From assembly GCA_002730855.1 (NCBI GenBank), contig PCBA01000007.1, positions 3,129 through 8,320 on the forward strand: 5,192 nucleotides of DNA. Reading direction: 5' to 3'. Position 1 is the first letter of the stretch, and every line of letters begins with the position of its first letter. The DNA comes from Gammaproteobacteria bacterium (lineage in GTDB: Bacteria; Pseudomonadota; Gammaproteobacteria; Magnimaribacterales; Magnimaribacteraceae). Below the pieces are notes generated by a model. It saw only the letters and a list, made by a program, of their open reading frames with translations. It did not search any database and had not been told where the DNA came from. Of the stretch, positions 1-5,192 are shown piece by piece. A program made the translations under genes and the position numbers.

Positions 1-123
1 AGGATATCTTATATCAAAACAGAAAAAGGCATCTTTGTTATTTCGGTGAGTGGTGATATAACAGCTGAAAAAAAATCTAAAATATTGCAGAATGCCAACT
101 TTTTCTCAAACAAAGTTAAATAA
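1..123 (+). CDS. C-terminal fragment of an upstream gene, probably MucB/RseB
   Basis: Frame 1 is open from the window edge to a TAA at 121-123, giving the last 40 residues of a protein whose start lies outside. The tail reads GIFVISVSGDITAEKKSKIL, a beta-strand followed by a helix. This resembles the end of MucB/RseB proteins, which typically close with a 'VTVVGE(I/V)P..TA..IA' type motif. MucB/RseB is a periplasmic protein that binds the anti-sigma factor RseA/MucA and tunes sigma-E release. The position directly upstream of mucD, with a 14-nt gap, fits the mucB-mucD order known in Pseudomonas-type genomes. The similarity is short and weak, so the name rests largely on context. Coding itself is well supported by the good stop placement and by the ribosome binding site that follows for the next gene. 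Confidence 0.55.
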   Translation, partial: RISYIKTEKGIFVISVSGDITAEKKSKILQNANFFSNKVK

Positions 124-125
124 TT

Positions 126-130
126 AAGGA
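126..130 (+). promoter_or_regulatory. Shine-Dalgarno site for mucD
   Basis: AAGGA lies 7 nt upstream of the ATG at 138, in the short gap after the upstream stop codon. It supports ATG 138 as the true start, which also places a signal peptide exactly at the N terminus. Confidence 0.75.
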
Positions 131-137
131 ATTATAG

Positions 138-1520
138 ATGGTCATTATTAGATCTTTATTTGTTGTTGTATTGTTAGGTTTCGTTGCTACGACAGGGGCA
201 AAGGACTTACCAAACTTTTCGGATTTAGCGGAAGAATCTTCTCCTGGAGTGGTTAATATAACTAGCACTAAGACTGTGAGTAACAGAAACTCATTCGGAC
301 AAAGAGGTTTTGGTGATCCAAGATACGACGAATTTTTTGAAAGATTTTTTGGAGAACAACCTAGGGAGAGACAGAATTCCAGGCCCATCATATCCACTGG
401 TTCAGGTTTTATAATCTCTAAGGATGGTTATTTATTAACTAATAATCATGTTGTGCAAGGAGCTGAAGAGGTAATAGTTAGTCTAGGAGATAGAAGAGAA
501 TTTGAAGCGGAGATAATAGGTACTGATGAAAGGTCTGACGTTGCTCTTCTTAAGATCGAGGCTTCTGACTTGCCTGCTCTTAGAATAGGAAGTTCGAAGA
601 AGCTTAAAGTAGGCGAGTGGGTTGTAGCAATAGGCTCTCCTTTTCAATTAAGGTTTTCTGTAACATCAGGAATAGTTAGCGCCAAAGGAAGAAGTATACC
701 TAATGGCTCCGATTCGACTTATGTCCCTTTTCTTCAAACCGATGTGGCTATCAATCCCGGTAACTCGGGAGGTCCTCTTTTTAATCTAGAAGGTGAAGTT
801 ATAGGAATTAATTCTCAAATTTACACCAGGTCAGGAGGTTACATGGGTGTTTCATTTGCCATACCCATTGATTATGCCATGGATGTTGCTGACCAGTTAA
901 AAGAGAAGGGTTATGTGGCAAGAGGTTGGCTTGGAGTAAGCATTCAAGAAGTTACAAGCGAGTTGGCAGAAGCATTAAACATGGAAGTACCCAAAGGCGC
1001 CTTAATTTCACAGATAATTGAAGACAGCCCGGCAGAAAAATCAGGTTTAAAGGAAGAAGATGTAATCCTTTTCTTTGATGGTGAAGAAATATTCTATTCT
1101 TCAGATTTACCTTTAACCGTTGGAGCTATTAAGCCGGATTCTAGTGTTAACGCATTGGTTCTTCGAGAAGGAAAGAAAAAGACTATTAAAGTAAAAGTAG
1201 GTGAATTACCTAAAGACCCTTCTCTTTCTTTCAACGCCACAAACCAAAATTTATTAGGCTTGGTTGTAGAAAATCTAGACACTAAATCTAATAGGTCTGA
1301 TGTAAGAGGTGTGGTTGTGAAAGCAATTGACTCTGAAGGAATTGCATACTCTTCAGGTATTAGGCAGGGAGATGTTATTTATTCAGTTGGAAGGAATAGA
1401 ATAAGTAATGTGGAAGAATTTAGATCAGTTTTAAGTGAAATAGACAAAGAAAAGAGTACCACGGTAGGAATTTCTAGGAATGGAATTAAAAGAATTCTTA
1501 GCTTAAATCTGTCAAAATAG
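138..1520 (+). CDS. mucD: Periplasmic serine endoprotease of the DegP/HtrA family, MucD type
   Basis: This 460-residue HtrA-family protease degrades misfolded envelope proteins in the periplasm. The N terminus has a hydrophobic signal peptide (about residues 1-21, likely cleaved after TTGA). It is followed by a flexible loop rich in F, R, G and Q (about 49-82) and a trypsin-like domain with the complete triad: His104 in TNNHVV, Asp134 in ERSDVALL and Ser210 in NPGNSGGP. PDZ1 spans about 263-355 (starting RGWLGVSIQ) and PDZ2 about 372-458. Length and two-PDZ layout fit the DegP/DegQ/MucD group, and NSQIYTRSGGYMGVSFAIP closely resembles Pseudomonas MucD. The upstream fragment is probably MucB, which strengthens the MucD name over DegP or DegQ. 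In Pseudomonas, MucD restrains sigma-E (AlgU) signalling; the same role here is inference. A 40-bp gap separates it from lepA. Confidence 0.93.
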   Translation: MVIIRSLFVVVLLGFVATTGAKDLPNFSDLAEESSPGVVNITSTKTVSNRNSFGQRGFGDPRYDEFFERFFGEQPRERQNSRPIISTGSGFIISKDGYLLTNNHVVQGAEEVIVSLGDRREFEAEIIGTDERSDVALLKIEASDLPALRIGSSKKLKVGEWVVAIGSPFQLRFSVTSGIVSAKGRSIPNGSDSTYVPFLQTDVAINPGNSGGPLFNLEGEVIGINSQIYTRSGGYMGVSFAIPIDYAMDVADQLKEKGYVARGWLGVSIQEVTSELAEALNMEVPKGALISQIIEDSPAEKSGLKEEDVILFFDGEEIFYSSDLPLTVGAIKPDSSVNALVLREGKKKTIKVKVGELPKDPSLSFNATNQNLLGLVVENLDTKSNRSDVRGVVVKAIDSEGIAYSSGIRQGDVIYSVGRNRISNVEEFRSVLSEIDKEKSTTVGISRNGIKRILSLNLSK

Positions 1521-1560
1521 TTATCCTTCAGGCTAATTTTTAGTTAAAAAAGCATTTCTT
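1521..1560 (+). other. mucD-lepA intergenic gap
   Basis: This 40-bp spacer is the longest gap in the window. It holds an AT-only inverted repeat, TTTTTA-GT-TAAAAA (1537-1550), whose 2-nt loop and lack of G:C pairs make it unconvincing as an intrinsic terminator. No clear GGAG-like ribosome binding site precedes the GTG at 1561. A promoter for the lepA operon could lie here or inside the end of mucD, but I see no strong -35/-10 pair. Confidence 0.4.
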
Positions 1561-3345
1561 GTGAATATTAGAAATTTTTCTATCATAGCGCATATCGATC
1601 ACGGTAAATCCACTCTTGCAGATAGGATCATTGAACTTTGCGGCGGGCTAAGTCAAAGAGAAATGACCTCGCAAGTATTAGATACTCTAGAACTAGAACA
1701 AGAAAGAGGTATAACGATTAAGTCTCAAACGGTAAGTCTTTCTTATAAAGCAGTGGATGGAGAGCTTTATCAATTTAATTTAATAGACACACCTGGGCAT
1801 GTTGATTTTGCATATGAAGTGTCAAGATCTCTGTCTGCATGTGAGGGGGCAATACTTTTAGTTGATGCTTCTCAAGGCGTAGAGGCTCAGACCCTATCCA
1901 CGTGTTATAACGCTGTTGAAGAAGGCTTAACAATAATACCTGTTCTTAATAAAATAGATTTAGACCAATCTGACCCGGAAAGAGTAAAAAAGGAGATAGA
2001 AGAGATAATTGGCGTGGATGCTTCGGGCGCTCCTTGCATAAGTGCGAAAAAGGGAACAGGAATACAAGAAGTATTAGAACAGGTTGTTCATTTAATTCCT
2101 CCACCAGAAGTAAATAAAAAGGCACCACTGCAAGCTTCAATTATAGATTCTTGGTTTGATAATTATTTGGGAGTGGTTTCATTAGCCAGGGTAGTAAATG
2201 GCTCTATTAAAAAGGGCGATACTATTGAAATTTTTTCTAAAAAGGAAAAGCATATTGTTGATAAAGTAGGAGTTTTTAAGCCTAAATTAACTGATTTAAC
2301 TGAATTGGAATCGGGGCAGGTCGGGTTTGTTTGTGCAAGCATTAAAGAAATAAGAGGAGCTCCTGTTGGAGATACTATTGTAAAGGCTAGCTCAGAGACG
2401 CCAAGGCTTGAAGGTTTCAGGGAGATAAATCCTCAAGTATATGCAGCTTTATTTCCTCAAAGTGCAGATGACTTCGAGGCCTTTAGAGAAGCTCTAGAAA
2501 AACTTTGTCTAAATGACGCCTCTCTTCAATATGAGCCTGAACACTCAGAAGCCTTAGGAGCTGGATTTAGATGTGGTTTCTTAGGAACTTTACATATGGA
2601 GATAATTTCTGAGCGCTTAAATAGGGAATATGGTATGGACTTGGTAGCAACGGCTCCAACTGTTGCTTATGAGGTATTGGGAACTGATGGTGCTACTCAA
2701 AGGATAGAAAATCCAAGTCGTTTACCAGATTACAGCAAGGTCAATTCTATATTGGAACCTATAGCTCGAGCCAATATATTGGTTCCTGAAATCTACATAG
2801 GCTCAGTTATGAAGCTTTGTAATGACAGAAGAGGAAAGCAGATTTCAATGCGTTATGTAGCAGGTCAAGCCGAGCTTATTTACGATGTCCCTCTTAGCGA
2901 GATAGTCGTAGATTTCTTTGATCGATTAAAGTCTGTGAGTAAAGGGTATGCGTCATTAGATTACTCTCTTGATAGATATGAGCTAGCCGACGTTATCAAG
3001 CTGGATATATTGCTTAATGGAGAAAAAGTTGATGCTTTGGCTTATATGGCTCATAGATCAGTTGCAACTGCTAAAGGTAAACAATTTACTGAAGCACTAA
3101 AAGACGTAATACCTAGGCAACAGTACGACGTAGCGATTCAAGCTGCAATAGGCGGGAAGATAGTTTCTAGGCAAACTGTTAAGGCCTATAGGAAAGATGT
3201 TACTGCTAAACTGTACGGAGGAGATGTTACAAGAAAAATGAAATTACAGAAAAAACAAAAAGAGGGAAAAAAACGAATGAAGAATATTGGCAAGATCGAA
3301 GTTCCCCAGGATGCTTTCCTTTCTGTTCTGCGGGTGAAGGAATAA
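1561..3345 (+). CDS. lepA: Elongation factor 4 (LepA), ribosome-associated GTPase
   Basis: This 594-residue protein is full length for LepA (E. coli 599). LepA binds the ribosome in the EF-G site; it has been reported to back-translocate ribosomes and to influence initiation and 30S assembly. The GTPase domain shows G1 AHIDHGKST (10-18), the switch I threonine in RGIT (49-52), G3 DTPGH (76-80, His80 being the catalytic histidine), G4 NKID (130-133) and G5 SAK (161-163). Domain II follows from about 186 (LQASIIDSWFDNYLGVVSL), then EF-G-like domains (about 290-480). The LepA-specific C-terminal domain ends in the basic stretch KKQKEGKKRMKNIG. The start is GTG at 1561: it aligns with the E. coli start (MKNIRNFSII), and an in-frame TAA at 1534 leaves no ATG, GTG or TTG upstream. 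lepB follows after 1 nt. Confidence 0.97.
   Translation: MNIRNFSIIAHIDHGKSTLADRIIELCGGLSQREMTSQVLDTLELEQERGITIKSQTVSLSYKAVDGELYQFNLIDTPGHVDFAYEVSRSLSACEGAILLVDASQGVEAQTLSTCYNAVEEGLTIIPVLNKIDLDQSDPERVKKEIEEIIGVDASGAPCISAKKGTGIQEVLEQVVHLIPPPEVNKKAPLQASIIDSWFDNYLGVVSLARVVNGSIKKGDTIEIFSKKEKHIVDKVGVFKPKLTDLTELESGQVGFVCASIKEIRGAPVGDTIVKASSETPRLEGFREINPQVYAALFPQSADDFEAFREALEKLCLNDASLQYEPEHSEALGAGFRCGFLGTLHMEIISERLNREYGMDLVATAPTVAYEVLGTDGATQRIENPSRLPDYSKVNSILEPIARANILVPEIYIGSVMKLCNDRRGKQISMRYVAGQAELIYDVPLSEIVVDFFDRLKSVSKGYASLDYSLDRYELADVIKLDILLNGEKVDALAYMAHRSVATAKGKQFTEALKDVIPRQQYDVAIQAAIGGKIVSRQTVKAYRKDVTAKLYGGDVTRKMKLQKKQKEGKKRMKNIGKIEVPQDAFLSVLRVKE
3337..3341 (+). promoter_or_regulatory. Shine-Dalgarno site for lepB inside the end of lepA
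   Basis: AAGGA lies within the last codons of lepA, 5 nt before the lepB ATG at 3347. With only 1 nt between the lepA stop and the lepB start, terminating ribosomes probably re-initiate on lepB. Confidence 0.7.
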
Positions 3346-3346
3346 T

Positions 3347-4327
3347 ATGGATACAGCTTTAATAATTTTATTATTATCCGAGTCAATAGGTTACGTCTTA
3401 TGGATAATTTTTACTAATAACAAGCAACCATTAAAGAGAGATATAACTAGTGGTGTTATGTTTCTTTTTGCGTTAATCATTCTTTATAAGGTTTTTAAAC
3501 TTAATTTAGATTTTGGACTGGTTCTCTTAATAGCAACAATACTAGCCGCTCTATCTTGGTTAGTCGGGAAGATTATCAATATAGAAGAACTTAGAAAAGA
3601 AAGTAGATCTTACTTTTTAATCTTATTGGTAATTACTTCTATACGTGCATTTGCTTATGAGCCTTATCAAATACCAAGCCGCTCTATGGTTCCTGGTTTG
3701 CAAGTAGGAGATTTTGTTTTAGTTAATAAATACTCATATGGGCTAAAATTTCCAGGCACTAATTACCTTATAGGTGGATTTTCTTCTCCTGAAAGAAATG
3801 ATGTAGCTGTATTTATACCACCCCACACTTTATGCAATTCGTCTCCTGTCAAAGCTAGACCGGACTTAGCAAGTTTAACCACACCCGAGAGCCAACGCTT
3901 TTTAAATAAATTTATTAACTTGCAAGAAAGTAGGTGCAGCAAAACTGGAACAAAATTTGTTAAAAGAGTTGTAGGCGTCCCAGGAGATACAGTAGAGATA
4001 AAAGGATATGAAATTTGGATTAATGGCTTAAAATTAGTGCATCAAGTTATTACTGATAATGAAGCAGAGACATTAATTCAAGAGACGCTAGATGATGAAA
4101 TTCACACAATTAGACTATTGGGACTACTGGAGTATGCCCAACACAAATGGGTAATTCCGGACGGACATTATTTGGCTATTGGAGATAATAGAGATAACAG
4201 CTTAGATAGCAGGGCATGGGGTTATTTTTCTGAGGATTATTTAATTGGGAAGGCTGAATTTATCTGGTTGCACTGGGGCTCTTTCTCTGAACTCCCAACT
4301 TTATCAAGAAACAAGAGGATAAATTAA
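3347..4327 (+). CDS. lepB: Signal peptidase I (leader peptidase), S26 family
   Basis: This 326-residue inner-membrane protease cleaves signal peptides from proteins exported by Sec or Tat, with its active site on the periplasmic face. Four hydrophobic segments precede the catalytic domain (about 3-22, 35-50, 55-77 and 88-104); E. coli LepB has two. Box B, IPSRSMVPGL, carries the nucleophile Ser113. Box D, KRVVGVPGD, carries the general base Lys206. Box E, GDNRDNSLDSR (279-289), includes Ser285, equivalent to E. coli Ser278. About 46 residues (160-205) lie between box C (NDVAVFIPP) and Lys206, far more than in E. coli. This insert contains Cys163 and Cys197, which could form a disulfide. Conversely, the box D to E region is shorter than in E. 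coli. A good Shine-Dalgarno site supports the ATG. Position between lepA and rnc matches the usual lepA-lepB-rnc-era order. Substrates here probably include MucD. Confidence 0.96.
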   Translation: MDTALIILLLSESIGYVLWIIFTNNKQPLKRDITSGVMFLFALIILYKVFKLNLDFGLVLLIATILAALSWLVGKIINIEELRKESRSYFLILLVITSIRAFAYEPYQIPSRSMVPGLQVGDFVLVNKYSYGLKFPGTNYLIGGFSSPERNDVAVFIPPHTLCNSSPVKARPDLASLTTPESQRFLNKFINLQESRCSKTGTKFVKRVVGVPGDTVEIKGYEIWINGLKLVHQVITDNEAETLIQETLDDEIHTIRLLGLLEYAQHKWVIPDGHYLAIGDNRDNSLDSRAWGYFSEDYLIGKAEFIWLHWGSFSELPTLSRNKRIN

Positions 4328-4333
4328 TATCTT

Positions 4334-4987
4334 ATGAAGGAGCTTTCTTTAAGGATTGGATATACTTTTAAGAATAATAGTTTGTTTGAGTTAGCACTAA
4401 CCCATAAAAGTTTTTCAAGAAACCACAATGAAAGACTTGAGTTTCTTGGAGATGCTGTTTTGACTATGTATGTAACCCATTATTTGTATGAAAAGTTCGA
4501 TTCTTTAAGTGAAGGCAAGCTTACTCAATTCAAGGCCAGTATAGTTAGTAGAGATAATCTAGATCAGATAGCTAAGAATATAGGATTACATAATTATATA
4601 AAAATTGGTAAGGGAGAAAATTTAAGAAACAATTCAATACAAGGCAATGCTCTTGAAGCCTTGATTGGTGCTATATATTTAGATTCTAGCTATATAAAAA
4701 CATCTGAAATACTTAAAGGCCTGCTTGGCGATGAACTGTTTGAACTAGAAGAAACAAAAGACTTAAAAGATGCTAAATCTAAGTTACAAGAAATATTACA
4801 GAAAGAAAATAAACAGCTTCCAAAATATTCGATAGCTTCAAAAGGATCTAAAGAAAAGGGAGGTGATTTTGAGGTCACTTGTTTAATTGAAGATTTAGAC
4901 TTAGTCACTACAGGTAAGGGTAAAAACAAAAAGAAAGCTGAACTAGATGCAGCAAACAAAGCTTTGATAAATCTTAATATTTTATGA
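4334..4987 (+). CDS. rnc: Ribonuclease III
   Basis: This 217-residue double-strand-specific endoribonuclease processes rRNA precursors and structured mRNAs in the cytoplasm (E. coli 226 residues). The catalytic domain (about 1-140) carries the signature NERLEFLGDAVL (32-43) with Glu33, Glu36 and Asp40. Glu60 matches E. coli Glu65, and Glu108 in LEALIG matches the essential Glu117. The position of E. coli Asp114 is Asn105 here (IQGNALEAL), an unusual change for this group. A double-stranded RNA binding domain follows (about 146-217; LQEILQKEN, then GKGKNKKKAELDAANKAL). The ATG at 4334 is the only sensible start: an in-frame TAA (the lepB stop, 4325) lies three codons upstream. Spacing to the nearest upstream Shine-Dalgarno-like GAGGA (4315-4319) is long at 14 nt, so translation probably depends on coupling to lepB. 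The stop overlaps the era start. Confidence 0.95.
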   Translation: MKELSLRIGYTFKNNSLFELALTHKSFSRNHNERLEFLGDAVLTMYVTHYLYEKFDSLSEGKLTQFKASIVSRDNLDQIAKNIGLHNYIKIGKGENLRNNSIQGNALEALIGAIYLDSSYIKTSEILKGLLGDELFELEETKDLKDAKSKLQEILQKENKQLPKYSIASKGSKEKGGDFEVTCLIEDLDLVTTGKGKNKKKAELDAANKALINLNIL

Positions 4988-5192
4988 AGTCAGAAAGCAA
5001 AGCTAAGTCAGGGTACGTTTCTATAGTTGGCCGAACAAACGTAGGGAAGTCAACTTTACTAAATAGTTTACTAGGTCAGAAAGTATCCATTACTTCTAGA
5101 AAACCTCAAACCACGAGACATAAACTGTTAGGAATAAAAACCTATAAAGAATTCCAAATGATCTTCATTGATACTCCCGGTTTTCATTTGGA
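4984..5192 (+). CDS. era: GTPase Era, 5' part (truncated by the window end)
   Basis: Era binds the 3' end of 16S rRNA and assists 30S subunit maturation. Only the first 69 residues are present. G1 reads GRTNVGKST (16-24), where most family members have GRPNVGKS. The Era-typical switch segment is TSRKPQTTRHK (37-47), and G3 is DTPGFH (63-68). These closely match E. coli Era (VGRPNVGKST, KAQTTRH, DTPGLH). The start ATG overlaps the rnc stop in an ATGA arrangement, and no Shine-Dalgarno sequence is visible upstream, so translation is probably coupled to rnc. The rest of the GTPase domain and the C-terminal KH domain lie beyond the window. The order rnc-era is conserved across many bacteria. Confidence 0.95.
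   Translation, partial: MKSESKAKSGYVSIVGRTNVGKSTLLNSLLGQKVSITSRKPQTTRHKLLGIKTYKEFQMIFIDTPGFHL

Noticed and set aside
116..397. Open reading frame of 93 codons on the - strand, opposite the mucD start
   Set aside because: It is antisense to the signal peptide and N-terminal region of mucD, matches no recognisable family, and is explained as a shadow of a well-supported gene.
1094..1282. Short - strand open frame inside mucD, and similar ones at 1946-2140 and 3186-3386
   Set aside because: All lie opposite conserved coding sequence, have no ribosome binding site that I can see, and have low-complexity Phe/Ser/Leu-rich translations.
1537..1550. Inverted repeat TTTTTA-GT-TAAAAA as a possible terminator between mucD and lepA
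   Set aside because: The stem has only A:T pairs and a 2-nt loop, which is too weak for an intrinsic terminator; such palindromes are expected by chance in AT-rich gaps.
4690..4959. Open reading frame of 89 codons on the - strand inside rnc
   Set aside because: It is rich in Ser, Phe and Leu, the expected complement of Lys/Glu/Asp-rich rnc codons, and lies opposite the conserved double-stranded RNA binding domain. It is a shadow.
1..5192. Search for a novel system, mobile element, CRISPR array or RNA gene
   Set aside because: Nearly every base is covered by conserved housekeeping genes in a known order. I saw no direct repeats, terminal inverted repeats, transposase or tRNA-like sequence.

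Overview
The window is a compact, AT-rich stretch of bacterial chromosome (roughly a third G+C by eye). All genes are on the + strand, with almost no intergenic space. The order is [3' end of a probable mucB/rseB] - mucD (periplasmic serine protease) - lepA (elongation factor 4) - lepB (signal peptidase I) - rnc (RNase III) - era (5' part only). Gene order and protein sequences point to a gammaproteobacterium: Pseudomonas-type genomes carry algU/rpoE-mucA-mucB-(mucC)-mucD next to lepA-lepB-rnc-era. Low G+C, tight packing and lysine/isoleucine-rich proteins suggest a streamlined, possibly marine lineage (SAR86-like is one candidate). The exact lineage is inference, not shown.

Layout: 1-123 is the tail of an upstream gene. 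mucD (138-1520) has a signal peptide, an intact His-Asp-Ser triad and two PDZ domains. A 40-bp gap leads to lepA (1561-3345, GTG start, complete GTPase motifs and C-terminal domain). lepB starts 1 nt after the lepA stop (3347-4327), rnc starts 6 nt after the lepB stop (4334-4987), and era overlaps the rnc stop by 4 nt (ATGA, from 4984) and runs off the window. No stretch over 300 bases lacks a gene. I see no tRNA, rRNA, CRISPR, insertion sequence or convincing terminator.

Functionally the window joins envelope quality control (the MucB/MucD side of the sigma-E pathway) to translation and export (LepA, LepB) and to RNA processing and ribosome assembly (RNase III, Era). lepA to era look like one translationally coupled operon; mucD could belong to it or end the upstream sigma-E cluster.

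I find no undescribed system here. The points worth a second look lie inside known proteins. RNase III has Asn where E. coli has the metal-binding Asp114. LepB has four predicted membrane segments and a long Cys-containing insert between its catalytic boxes. lepA begins with GTG and no visible Shine-Dalgarno sequence.
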